Source: an uncultured Lachnospiraceae bacterium (GTDB lineage: Bacteria > Bacillota > Clostridia > Lachnospirales > Lachnospiraceae). From it: a stretch of DNA of 64,000 bases. Shown in pieces: positions 18,808 to 26,783 of the stretch. The notes beneath the pieces were generated by a model, which saw only the letters and a program-made list of their open reading frames with translations, was not told the origin of the DNA and ran no database searches. The position numbers and the translations under genes are program-made. The DNA is taken from positions 24,207 to 88,206 of the forward strand of contig CAMXIK010000015.1 of the NCBI GenBank assembly GCA_947243855.1. The letters run 5' to 3'. Within the stretch, counting starts at the first letter, position 1. The number at the start of each line of letters is the position of its first letter.

Positions 18808-18984
18808 CTGTCCCGCTTTCCTATGCCGTCTTTTCATTCTACGGCATCCATAACTGCCACCGTCTTTTTCCAGTATAGGCATATTCAACGGCATAGTCAA
18901 CAACGCTGCCGCAGAATACGCCCTCCTGATAAAAACCTCTATACATGTACAATTCTGTATCTTTTTGCATGATTGTACCTATTA

Positions 18985-19071
18985 TCTGCATATTATCACA
19001 GCAATTTATATGCAGAAAACACGATTTTTGTCTTGTTTTTCTGCATATAGTACGATATTGTTATATGCAGA
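18985..19071. promoter_or_regulatory. Cluster of four TATGCAGA boxes in an intergenic region
   Basis: The 322-bp gap between the membrane protein and the HD protein holds TATGCAGA in forward orientation at 19009-19016 and 19064-19071, and inverted at 18985-18992 and 19040-19047. The copies alternate in orientation and three extend to TATGCAGAAAA. This looks like an operator array for an unidentified regulator. No RNA gene or ORF is seen in the rest of the gap. Confidence 0.45.
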
Positions 19072-19129
19072 AAAAAACCTATATACTGAATTACAAAGGT
19101 GAGAACTGTTATTTGAGGAGGAAAGCAAA

Positions 19130-19729
19130 ATGGAATTAACAAGACAGACTGCGGAACAAGCCTTACAAGAAGCATCAAAATCCAATCCCGGGCCATGGGT
19201 AGACCATGTTCGGTATGTGGCAAAAGCCTGTGAAGCGATTGCGGCGCGCTGTGAAAATTTATCCGCCGAGCAGGCGTATCTATACGGCCTGCTGCATGAT
19301 ATCGGACGCTATGCGGGAGTGAGTTCGGAAAAACACCTGATAGACGGTTATCGCTACTGTATGGAGCGCGGGTGGGAAAAAGCGGCGCAGATCTGTATTT
19401 CCCACGCGTTTATGATACAGGATATCAACACCTCGATCGGGGAATTTGACGTCAGCGACGAGGATTACCTGTTTATGAAGGATTTTGTGGCAAACGCCGT
19501 CTATGACGATTACGACCGTCTGGTGCAGCTTTGCGACTCTCTGGCTCTGCCGACGGGTTTCTGCCTGTTGGAAAAAAGATTTGTAGATGTTACTCTACGG
19601 TACGGCGTTCACCCATCGACCATAGACAGATGGAAAAAAGTGTTAGAGATCAAAGCTTTGTTTGAAAAGCAGATCGGCTGTTCCATTTACGATCTGCTTC
19701 CCGGCGTTGTCGAGAACAGCTTTCGTTAG
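19130..19729 (+). CDS. HD-domain phosphohydrolase
   Basis: The 199-residue protein carries the HD metal-binding pattern: His in WVDHVRYVAKACE, the HD pair in YGLLHDIGRYAG, and a later His in ICISHAFM. HD proteins of this size hydrolyse phosphate esters, often of nucleotides, but the substrate is not evident. It has a strong GAGGAGG site and stands alone on the plus strand, converging with ddh 6 bp away. Confidence 0.85.
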   Translation: MELTRQTAEQALQEASKSNPGPWVDHVRYVAKACEAIAARCENLSAEQAYLYGLLHDIGRYAGVSSEKHLIDGYRYCMERGWEKAAQICISHAFMIQDINTSIGEFDVSDEDYLFMKDFVANAVYDDYDRLVQLCDSLALPTGFCLLEKRFVDVTLRYGVHPSTIDRWKKVLEIKALFEKQIGCSIYDLLPGVVENSFR

Positions 19730-19735
19730 CATTTT

Positions 19736-20722
19736 CTAAAGCATCTTCGCCCGCAGTTCTTCCCCGCCGAGTGCGCTCAGATAAGCGGGCGGAATGTCAA
19801 ACACGGTCTTCGCCCCTGTCTGCCCCTCCTTCGCAAGTCGGTAAGCCGCCCTCGCGTAAGCGACGATCACACAGGAGGTAAATTCGGGATTAGAATCCAA
19901 TTTCAGGCGATACTCGATCAGATGATTGTTTTCCTCTTCCCACCCCGTCTTTCCGCTGCGAAGCACAAAGCCGCCGTGCGGGATGCCGCTGTGATTTCTT
20001 TTTAGCTCTTCCTCGCTGATAAAATGTACGGTGGTGTCATAGTCCGCAAAGTAATTCGGCATGGTCTTGATCTCCTGCTCCACCTTCGCGGCGTCCGCCC
20101 CCTCTTCCAGAACCACAAAACATTCTCTGGTATGTTTTTCACGGGTGGAAAGCTCCGGATCTTTCCCCGCTCTCACTGCTTCCAAAGCCTCTTCAACGGG
20201 AATCGTATATTGTTTGGCGTCCTTCACGCCCTCGATCCGCCGAATCGCGTCGGAATGCCCCTGACTAACGCCTTTTCCCCAGAACGTATAGTCCCTGCCG
20301 TTTGGCAGAATGGCGGAAGCGTACATTCTGTTTAAAGAAAACATACCCGGGTCCCAGCCGACAGAAATAATGCCCACTTTCCCTGCTTCCTTGGCCGCTC
20401 TGTCCACATTTTCAAAATGCGCAGGTATCTTTGCATGGGTGTCAAAGCTGTCTACTACGTTAAATAGTTTTGCAAACTCGGGCGTCTGTTCCGGCAGATC
20501 GGTCGCGCTGCCGCCGCACAAAATCATCACGTCGATCTTGTCCTTCCATGCCGCCGCCTCGGACACATGGCAGACCGAAGCCGTCTTGGTAAGAATGGAA
20601 ACCTGTTTGGGGTCTCTTCTTGTAAATACCGCCGCAAGCTCCATGTCGGGATTCTGCTTGATGGCGCACTCCACGCCGCGTCCCAGATTGCCGTAACCTA
20701 AAATTCCAATTTGAATAGCCAT
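19736..20722 (-). CDS. ddh: meso-Diaminopimelate D-dehydrogenase
   Basis: Ddh makes meso-diaminopimelate from tetrahydrodipicolinate in one NADPH- and ammonia-dependent step, for lysine and peptidoglycan synthesis. The 328-residue protein starts at ATG 20722 behind GGAGG. It has an N-terminal Rossmann motif IGILGYGNLGRGVE, and family blocks ILCGGSATDLPEQTPEFAKLF, VDSFDTHAKIP, ISVGWDPGMFSLNR, TFWGKGVSQGHSDAIRRIEGV and TSCVIVAYARAAYRL. It stands alone on the minus strand. Confidence 0.95.
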   Translation of the reverse strand: MAIQIGILGYGNLGRGVECAIKQNPDMELAAVFTRRDPKQVSILTKTASVCHVSEAAAWKDKIDVMILCGGSATDLPEQTPEFAKLFNVVDSFDTHAKIPAHFENVDRAAKEAGKVGIISVGWDPGMFSLNRMYASAILPNGRDYTFWGKGVSQGHSDAIRRIEGVKDAKQYTIPVEEALEAVRAGKDPELSTREKHTRECFVVLEEGADAAKVEQEIKTMPNYFADYDTTVHFISEEELKRNHSGIPHGGFVLRSGKTGWEEENNHLIEYRLKLDSNPEFTSCVIVAYARAAYRLAKEGQTGAKTVFDIPPAYLSALGGEELRAKML

Positions 20723-20834
20723 CTTTCCTCCATTCCGAAAGAAATCCAAAGCATGGATTTCCTTCATCTGCAAAAGCAGCCGCACGAGACGACTGCTTTT
20801 CCATCTTTCGTATATATCCCCAAAATGCCGGATC

Positions 20835-20985
20835 TTGTATTTTGACTCCTAGCAAAGCTAGGTGGGTAACCGCAACCATACTTCTGTCTTCCACTGCGCA
20901 ATGCCCAAAGGCTGGAGGCCTGACATCTATATGACAATGTAGGAATCCCGTTTAAAGTATCTGTAGGTTCAAAATAACAAGACTT
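20835..20985 (-). other. Non-coding stretch with a terminal hairpin; possible decayed mobile-element end
   Basis: The 354-bp gap between ddh and the GGDEF gene has short open frames but none with a credible start or ribosome binding site. Read on the minus strand, it ends in CCTAGC-TTT-GCTAGG (about 20848-20862) followed by AGTCAAAATACAAG. The stretch before it can be read as peptide PPAFGHCAVEDRS. A compact hairpin after a coding-like tail is how the right end of an IS200/IS605 element with its RNA 3' end can look. I could not confirm this. Confidence 0.25.
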
Positions 20986-21076
20986 TATCGAGCATTTCAG
21001 GTTACCTCTATTATATCCGAATTGACCGCAGAATACAACAGAATTTTTTGCCATAAGCTGCTGTTATTTCCAAATT

Positions 21077-22312
21077 TTATCTGTTCTTCTCTTTCTCCTG
21101 ATACATCAGCTCGTCGGCCAGATGGAATAAATCGTGGAACGTTTCCTTGCCTGTCTGCGTATAAGCGGCTCCCACGCTGGCGGAAATATTCTGGAGGTGT
21201 TCATGCTCCGCATACGTCCTGTCAAGCTGATCCTTAATCATTTTTCTCGTCCGCTCCACCTCTTCCTCTGTGTGCTCCCCGGCAATCACCACCAGAAACT
21301 CATCGCCGCCCATGCGGGCAATCAGCCCTCCCGGCGTATGTTCCTGAAGCGTTTCGGCCGTAAGAACCAAGGCCTTATCGCCCTCGTGATGGCCATAGAT
21401 ATCGTTGACGCTCTTAAAATGATCCAGATCAATACAGAACACCGAAAGGTATTCATCCCCCAGCTTATCAATATACTCATACACATACCGTCTGTTATAC
21501 AGCCCTGTCAGGAAATCCGTGTTTGCATTCTTAATCATCATCTGCTCGTAAAGCCTCTCCTGCGTCACATCAATCGCAACGCCCACGGTTCCCATAACGC
21601 TTCCGTCCAGATCAAACAACGGCGACTTGTAGGTTTTCAGCTCGCGCATACTTTCCCCGATCTTGACCGTCTCGTCGAAAATACAGGTCTCCCGCTTCTC
21701 CATCACCTCGTATTCCGATTCCATGCAGATAAATTCCCCTTTTTCATATTCATCCGGCGTGATATCCCAAATATAATAATGTCCCCGTCCCTCAATCTGC
21801 TCCATGGTCTTATTGACCGCTTTGCAAAACGCTGTGTTTACTTTTGTATGCGCGCCCTCCTTATCCTTATACCAGACCAGATGGGGAACGCTGTTAATCG
21901 TCGTGTCAAGAAAGCTCTTTGTCTGCCAGAGGTCTTTCTTCATCTTATAGGTCTTCTGCCAACGGGTCAGCCGAAACCCAAACTCCTCCTCCGTTAAAGG
22001 CATTACCCAGATATCCGTAATTTCCTCCGCATCACCCTTTGTGACTAAATGCGCCGCCTGCTCCTTATCCGCCAGCACAATCAGCTCCGCATTTTTCCGT
22101 TTATGGGCAAGCAGAAATGCAAGCATTTCTTCCGCATAGATCTGCCGGATATCCGCCAGAATCACATCCGCCCTGTCCAAAATTCCCTCATCTATATTGT
22201 CGCTCCACAAATATTCATGCGTAAAATGAAGAAACTGCGGCATCTGCTTCATTACTTCAAACAACTCAATCTGTTCTGTGATGAAATAAAAATTTATTTG
22301 GCAATGATACAT
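21077..22312 (-). CDS. PAS-GGDEF diguanylate cyclase
   Basis: The 411-residue cytoplasmic protein probably makes cyclic di-GMP. In order: a receiver-like N-terminal domain (about 1-115; DRADVILADIRQIY, but without a clear phosphorylation pocket), a PAS/PAC domain (about 128-250; SVPHLVWYKDKEGAHTKVN, PLFDLDGSVMGTVGVAIDVT), and a GGDEF domain (about 255-408; NANTDFLTGLYNRRYVYEYI, active site RMGGDEF). The product-inhibition site RxxD five residues before GGDEF is absent. A GGGGGAAG site precedes the ATG. It is a single gene. Confidence 0.92.
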   Translation of the reverse strand: MYHCQINFYFITEQIELFEVMKQMPQFLHFTHEYLWSDNIDEGILDRADVILADIRQIYAEEMLAFLLAHKRKNAELIVLADKEQAAHLVTKGDAEEITDIWVMPLTEEEFGFRLTRWQKTYKMKKDLWQTKSFLDTTINSVPHLVWYKDKEGAHTKVNTAFCKAVNKTMEQIEGRGHYYIWDITPDEYEKGEFICMESEYEVMEKRETCIFDETVKIGESMRELKTYKSPLFDLDGSVMGTVGVAIDVTQERLYEQMMIKNANTDFLTGLYNRRYVYEYIDKLGDEYLSVFCIDLDHFKSVNDIYGHHEGDKALVLTAETLQEHTPGGLIARMGGDEFLVVIAGEHTEEEVERTRKMIKDQLDRTYAEHEHLQNISASVGAAYTQTGKETFHDLFHLADELMYQEKEKNR

Positions 22313-22359
22313 AAACTTCCCCCATATTTTTCAATATACGATATGCCTTCTAAAATGGA

Positions 22360-22400
22360 AAGAAGGGGCACGTCAATAGACTTACCCCTTCCTATCACAG
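22360..22400 (-). terminator. Terminator of pckA
   Basis: On the minus strand GGAAGGGG and CCCCTTC pair around a loop of roughly 16 bases, followed by TTTCCATTTT. It lies about 30 bp after the pckA stop. Confidence 0.5.
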
Positions 22401-22427
22401 TTGTGTCTTATTTCAATCGTCAAACAA

Positions 22428-24143
22428 TTACAGAGCGTTTACCAGCTTCTCAAGAGCTGCCAGCGCCTCGTCGGGAAGCTTGTCATAGCCTTCCTTCTTC
22501 TCAGCAAAGCCCTTAACCGCATTTACACGGGTCTGCATAGCGTTCTTCAACTGCGCTTTGTAATCTGCATCGTTCAAGTCGGGCGTGAAGTCGCCGGTCT
22601 TGCCGTTCCAGTCGTTCATGATCTCGATATCCTCGAACGGACCCCACTGCTCAAACTTCGCCTTGCCCTCAACGATGGTCTCAAGGATGCCAAGGGTATC
22701 TTCCTTCTGGCACTTGTGACCCATGAAGTCACCAGTATTTACGATATAGCAGTCAACGTTCTTCTCCTCAACCAGCTTCTTGAACTTCTCATAGTCGTTT
22801 ACCAGAGGATAAGTTCTGAACGGGTTAGCATAAGGCACGATACGAATCGCATTCAGATCGGTGCCAGCCGCAACACGCTCTGCGGAAGAAGTCTTGGTCG
22901 CAAGCGTAGCGCCCATAACGGATGCCAGCGCAGAACCCTTTAACTTGATGATCGGCGGGATCGTAGGATCTTTCATAATCCAGAAGATCGCATTCACAGG
23001 TGCGTCGATCTTATCTACACGGTTAGGAGACCATAATTTGGACTTAATCGCACGACCGTTACCATTTCTGATATCCTCAGTAACAAGCTGAATCTTGCCT
23101 TCGCTGTCCATGGTGCAGGAGCAGTTCTGAGCAGATAACAGATACTCGTTGTCCGGGCAGCCAGTCGGATAATCCGCTGTCTTATCAAAGTAAGTAGGCT
23201 CCAGAGCGATGGATGCACAGGTATCGCTGTTGATGATGAAAGCATCGTCATGAAGCACCTTGATACCGCCGAACGCATCATACTTGCCGTCATGCTTCGC
23301 GTGGGTCAGGGTGGACTTACCGGAACCAGACAAACCATAAACGGAAGCAACGAACTTCTTGCCGCCCTCTAAGGAATACTCTTTCTGTCCGCCGTGGCAG
23401 GATGCATAACCGTTTCTGTTCGCAAGCGCCCATGCCATGGTAAGCGTCCCCTTCTTGTGCTCACCGAAATACTTCATACCGAGGATTGCAGCGCAGTTCT
23501 CGTTGGTATCGAAGTAGCAAAGGGTCAGCGGATCGCTTAAGCAGCTATAATCCACATCAGGAGCCTCGTGAGGCGCCCACTGGGGATCGGAGAAGATATA
23601 AATATCAGGCTCCTTGCCGCCGCCGATCGGCTGGGACTTCTTGTACATCTTCACATACTCGTCGGACATATACTGGAAGTTGATCATCCAGTTGTAAAGC
23701 AGATTCTCCTCTCCTTCCGGAATCAGAAGGTGAGCCTTTGCCATAAACTCGGGATCAAGACCTACGAAACACTCTGCATGGTACATGGTTTTCCAACGGG
23801 TCTCATAGATCGCATCCATAACCACCTTATCCAATTTCGCTTCATCTACGCCGGGCTCGCCCTTAATGCGGCGTGCTGCAGCATAACGGCCAGTTACCGC
23901 ACCGTCGTTGAATAACAGAACCTTTGCGTCAGCAGGAAGACCGAAAGTCTCGCCATCCTTAACAGGCATATCCGTTACCACAGTACCGGGTGAGTTCTTC
24001 GCCAGTTCATAAGCCTCTCTCAAGGTGTTAACCTTAACTACGTTGTTTCCGTAGAATGCTGCCTCAATAATGGAACGGGTCTTGGAAAAACCAGCCTTAC
24101 CGGCGCCAATCTCGGAAATGGGATAATACGCTTTTGTTGCCAT
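22428..24143 (-). CDS. pckA: Phosphoenolpyruvate carboxykinase (ATP)
   Basis: PckA interconverts oxaloacetate + ATP with PEP + CO2 + ADP. In anaerobes it often runs toward oxaloacetate. The 571-residue protein is somewhat longer than the ~530-540 of the classical enzyme. The P-loop [11 protein letters not shown], the second metal/ATP region LHDDAFIINSD and the substrate loop YFDKTADYP are present. The start has AAGGAGG. A good promoter lies at 24252-24280. The citrate synthase gene nearby suggests oxaloacetate-node metabolism, although it is on the other strand. Confidence 0.94.
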   Translation of the reverse strand: MATKAYYPISEIGAGKAGFSKTRSIIEAAFYGNNVVKVNTLREAYELAKNSPGTVVTDMPVKDGETFGLPADAKVLLFNDGAVTGRYAAARRIKGEPGVDEAKLDKVVMDAIYETRWKTMYHAECFVGLDPEFMAKAHLLIPEGEENLLYNWMINFQYMSDEYVKMYKKSQPIGGGKEPDIYIFSDPQWAPHEAPDVDYSCLSDPLTLCYFDTNENCAAILGMKYFGEHKKGTLTMAWALANRNGYASCHGGQKEYSLEGGKKFVASVYGLSGSGKSTLTHAKHDGKYDAFGGIKVLHDDAFIINSDTCASIALEPTYFDKTADYPTGCPDNEYLLSAQNCSCTMDSEGKIQLVTEDIRNGNGRAIKSKLWSPNRVDKIDAPVNAIFWIMKDPTIPPIIKLKGSALASVMGATLATKTSSAERVAAGTDLNAIRIVPYANPFRTYPLVNDYEKFKKLVEEKNVDCYIVNTGDFMGHKCQKEDTLGILETIVEGKAKFEQWGPFEDIEIMNDWNGKTGDFTPDLNDADYKAQLKNAMQTRVNAVKGFAEKKEGYDKLPDEALAALEKLVNAL

Positions 24144-24251
24144 TTTACGTTCTCCTCCTTAAAAATTGTATTGGTTCACGGAATGCCCGAAGATACGCTC
24201 CCCGGAATCCCGAATGTCCCTCACAGGTATAGGAATCTGTACATCTTTACC

Positions 24252-24280
24252 ATTATCGCAGACCGACTTTAAAAAGTCAA
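24252..24280 (-). promoter_or_regulatory. SigmaA-type promoter of pckA
   Basis: On the minus strand TTGACT (24275-24280), a 17-bp spacer and GATAAT (24252-24257) lie about 110 bp upstream of the pckA start, directly after the flagellin stop codon. Confidence 0.65.
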
Positions 24281-24284
24281 TAGA

Positions 24285-25052
24285 TCAGAATAACGACGTC
24301 ATAGACTTCTTTTTCTGGTCCATCTGCCGTCTAAGCATCGCGATCCGATACTGCCCGAACACTTCATCCTGCTTCTTTTTGGCAATCGCCTTGGGGAAAT
24401 CTAAATCCTCCAAGCGGCTTCTGGATGAAAGCTGGGAAAGCGCCGCGGAGTTATTGTAAGTAATCGTATGCTGTAAAGCGTTTGTGGAAGCGCCAAGATT
24501 ACCCCTGCGCTCGTTTACCATATCCATCGCCCGGTCAATAGCATCCAGACTGAAATCCTTCGAGGTCACGTCCAGATCCGCAATCCCCAAAGCTTTCAAT
24601 GTGGAATTCTCCATTTGAATGTGCATACTGCCGCCGTTTGGCGACGTGGCAATCGCCATATCCGCCATACTGCCGTCTAAAAGCGTCTGCTCATTAAAAG
24701 AAGTGTTTCTTGCAAGTCCTTCAATCCCCTGCTTCAGTTGATCGATTTCTCTCTGATAAATCTGCTTATCCGAATTAGAATTAATGCCGTTCATGGACCG
24801 CACAGCCAGTTCGCGGATTCTCTGTAAGTAATCCGACATACCGCCCAAAGCGCCCTCCGCCACATTAGCGGCTCCTACCGCCATACCAGCGTTTTCCGCA
24901 CCGACTTTCAGCCCCGTTTCCTGCATCCGCATCTTATTTGCAATCGCAAGCCCCGCAGCGTCATCTTTCGCCGTGTTGATCCGCTTACCGCTGGCAAGAT
25001 GCGAGTAAGACCAAAAAAGACCTTTTTGAGTTGATACTGCACCCATGTTCAT
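24285..25052 (-). CDS. Flagellin-like protein with an atypical C-terminus
   Basis: From ATG 25052 (GGAAGGAG seven bases upstream) the protein has 255 residues. The flagellin D0/D1 N-terminal core is clear: LASGKRINTAKDDAAGLAIA, NVAEGALGGMSDYLQRIREL, NSNSDKQIYQREIDQLKQGI and NTSFNEQTLLDG. The C-terminal D1 part includes AIDRAMDMVNERRGNLGAS and SRLEDLDFPKAIAKKKQDEVFG. The usual hydrophobic end (ILAQANQ... LL) is replaced by a basic tail ending in DQKKKSMTSLF. The N-terminal end is also slightly short. No other flagellar genes are nearby, and the promoter looks sigmaA-like. It may be a minor or non-polymerising flagellin. Confidence 0.85.
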   Translation of the reverse strand: MNMGAVSTQKGLFWSYSHLASGKRINTAKDDAAGLAIANKMRMQETGLKVGAENAGMAVGAANVAEGALGGMSDYLQRIRELAVRSMNGINSNSDKQIYQREIDQLKQGIEGLARNTSFNEQTLLDGSMADMAIATSPNGGSMHIQMENSTLKALGIADLDVTSKDFSLDAIDRAMDMVNERRGNLGASTNALQHTITYNNSAALSQLSSRSRLEDLDFPKAIAKKKQDEVFGQYRIAMLRRQMDQKKKSMTSLF

Positions 25053-25095
25053 AAGCATGCTCCTTCCTGTCATTCACAAAACTCGCAAACTATCA

Positions 25096-25130
25096 GGTAT
25101 ATTATACCCCAAAGGCCGAAAAAAACAAAC
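25096..25130 (-). promoter_or_regulatory. Promoter of the flagellin-like gene with a palindrome over the -10
   Basis: On the minus strand TATAAT (25101-25106) sits inside the palindrome GGTATAATATACC (25096-25108), with a TTTGTT/TTGTTT -35 about 16-17 bp upstream. This is a vegetative-type promoter, not the sigma28 pattern usual for flagellin. Confidence 0.55.
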
Positions 25131-25178
25131 CCAAAATAGGAAAAATTTCCTAAAATTTTGTTAAATTTCTGTTTTCGC

Positions 25179-25208
25179 TTGTTTCCGCAGTTTTTTTCAT
25201 GATATGAT
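25179..25208 (+). promoter_or_regulatory. Candidate promoter of the citrate synthase gene
   Basis: TTGTTT (25179-25184), an 18-bp spacer and TATGAT (25203-25208). Transcription would begin just before the hairpin at 25217. Confidence 0.45.
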
Positions 25209-25216
25209 AAAGAAGT

Positions 25217-25265
25217 CGGTGCAAGGACGAACCGTCCCTGCACCGTTTTTGTTACAAACGGTTCG
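25217..25265 (+). promoter_or_regulatory. Leader hairpin with terminator form before gltA, with an alternative pairing
   Basis: CGGTGCA-a-GGACG pairs with CGTCC-c-TGCACCG (25217-25245) and is followed by TTTTTG, a Rho-independent terminator shape only about 30 bp upstream of the gltA ribosome binding site. CGAACCGT (25228-25235), within this hairpin, is also perfectly complementary to ACGGTTCG (25258-25265), so a second, mutually exclusive fold is possible. It could be an attenuator or the end of a short upstream RNA. Confidence 0.5.
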
Positions 25266-25295
25266 AAAGTCATTTGCAGAAGGAGGTACATAACT

Positions 25296-26672
25296 ATGGC
25301 TATGGAACAGAATAGTTTTTCTGAAATTACCCCCGAAATTGTGCGGCTTGCCAACATGAGCGAACAGGCCGGCATTATCGATACGGAACTTTTTACAAAA
25401 TATGATGTAAAACGCGGCCTCAGAGACCTAAACGGTAAGGGCGTACTGGCGGGCCTGACCAACATTTCCGATGTGCGCGCCAACAAGATTGTGGACGGCG
25501 TGCAGGTGCCGACACACGGCAAGCTCTTCTATCGGGGTTATAACGTCAAAGATCTGGTGGACGGTTTTTCCGCCGACGGCCGTTTCGGCTTTGAGGAAGT
25601 CACTTATCTTCTTTTGTTTGACAAACTGCCAAACGCGGAAGAACTCGCCGATTTCACGAAACTGTTAAACAGCTACCGTTCCCTGCCCACCAGTTTCGTG
25701 CGGGATATTATCATGAAAGCCCCAAGCAACGACATGATGAACACACTGGCAAGATGTGTGCTGACTCTCTACTCCTACGATGACAGGGCTGACGACACTT
25801 CCCTTCCCAACGTGCTCAGACAGTGCTTACAGCTAATCGCGCTCTTCCCGATGCTTTCCATCTACGGCTATCAGGCATACAACCACTACCACAATGGAGA
25901 AAGTCTGTACATCCATCAGCCGCAGCTGCAGCTTTCCAACGCGGAAAACATTCTGCACATCCTGCGGCCTGACAATAAATATACGCCCTTGGAGGCAAGA
26001 GTTCTCGATATCGCCCTGATCCTGCATATGGAGCACGGCGGCGGTAACAACTCTTCTTTCACCACCCATGTCGTTACCTCTTCCCTGACGGACACCTATT
26101 CCGTGATCGCAGCGGCTATCGGCTCCTTAAAAGGTCCCCGCCACGGCGGCGCCAATATCAAAGTGGTGAAAATGTTCGATGAAATGAAACGGGAAGTTTC
26201 CGATTGGAGCAACGAAGGACAAGTCGCTGATTATTTGAAAAAGCTTCTGCACAAGGAAGCCTTTGACCATGCAGGCCTGATCTACGGCGTGGGACATGCG
26301 GTATACTCAAAGTCCGATCCGCGTGCTATCATCTTTAAATCCTTTGTGGAGCGGCTATCCAACGAAAAGGGATTGCAGGAGGAATTTGCCCTCTATAATC
26401 TGGTGGAGAGACTGGCGCCGGAACTCATTGCAGGGGAGCGCCCCATCTACAAGGGCGTCAACATCAATGTGGACTTCTATTCCGGTTTCGTCTACAACAT
26501 GCTGAATCTGCCGATGGAACTGTACACGCCGATTTTCGCCATCGCCAGAATCGTAGGCTGGAGCGCCCACCGCATGGAGGAGCTGGCAAACAACGGCAAG
26601 ATCATCCGTCCCGCTTACAAGACCATCTGTGTGGACCGGGATTACCAGAAGCTGGATGCGAGAAACGCCTGA
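25296..26672 (+). CDS. gltA: Citrate synthase
   Basis: This enzyme condenses oxaloacetate and acetyl-CoA to citrate. The 458-residue protein has the family blocks GLTNISDVRANKIVDG, GKLFYRGYNVKDLVDGF, LILHMEHGGGNNSSFT (active-site His region), GSLKGPRHGGANIKVV, IYGVGHAVYSKSDPRA (His) and NINVDFYSGFVYNMLNLP (Asp). The length is larger than the ~370-430 usual for bacteria and fits a clostridial branch with an N-terminal extension of some 40 residues. The start has AAGGAGG. A terminator follows at 26701. A 2-methylcitrate synthase activity cannot be excluded. Confidence 0.93.
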   Translation: MAMEQNSFSEITPEIVRLANMSEQAGIIDTELFTKYDVKRGLRDLNGKGVLAGLTNISDVRANKIVDGVQVPTHGKLFYRGYNVKDLVDGFSADGRFGFEEVTYLLLFDKLPNAEELADFTKLLNSYRSLPTSFVRDIIMKAPSNDMMNTLARCVLTLYSYDDRADDTSLPNVLRQCLQLIALFPMLSIYGYQAYNHYHNGESLYIHQPQLQLSNAENILHILRPDNKYTPLEARVLDIALILHMEHGGGNNSSFTTHVVTSSLTDTYSVIAAAIGSLKGPRHGGANIKVVKMFDEMKREVSDWSNEGQVADYLKKLLHKEAFDHAGLIYGVGHAVYSKSDPRAIIFKSFVERLSNEKGLQEEFALYNLVERLAPELIAGERPIYKGVNINVDFYSGFVYNMLNLPMELYTPIFAIARIVGWSAHRMEELANNGKIIRPAYKTICVDRDYQKLDARNA

Positions 26673-26700
26673 CCGTCCCTATGCTAAGAGCCAAAAATCA

Positions 26701-26753
26701 AAGAGAGCATTGCCAGACAACCGCTTCCACGGTTTTTGCAATGCCCTCTTTTT
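26701..26753 (+). terminator. Rho-independent terminator of gltA
   Basis: AAGAG-A-GCATTGC pairs with GCAATGC-C-CTCTT (one mismatch) and runs into TTTTT at about 26749-26753. Confidence 0.75.
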
Positions 26754-26783
26754 CATTCTCTTTTTCTTAAGCCTCTCTTCCCG

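Noticed and set aside
20764..21054. A 96-codon minus-strand frame between ddh and the GGDEF gene
   Set aside because: No ribosome binding site and no recognisable protein. I kept the region only as a structured, possibly relic, non-coding stretch.
21134..21997. A 287-codon plus-strand frame opposite the GGDEF gene
   Set aside because: Antisense shadow of a clear PAS-GGDEF gene; His- and Leu-rich text typical of reverse reading.
25070..25522. A 150-codon minus-strand frame over the start of gltA
   Set aside because: Mostly antisense to citrate synthase and over its leader; no ribosome binding site.
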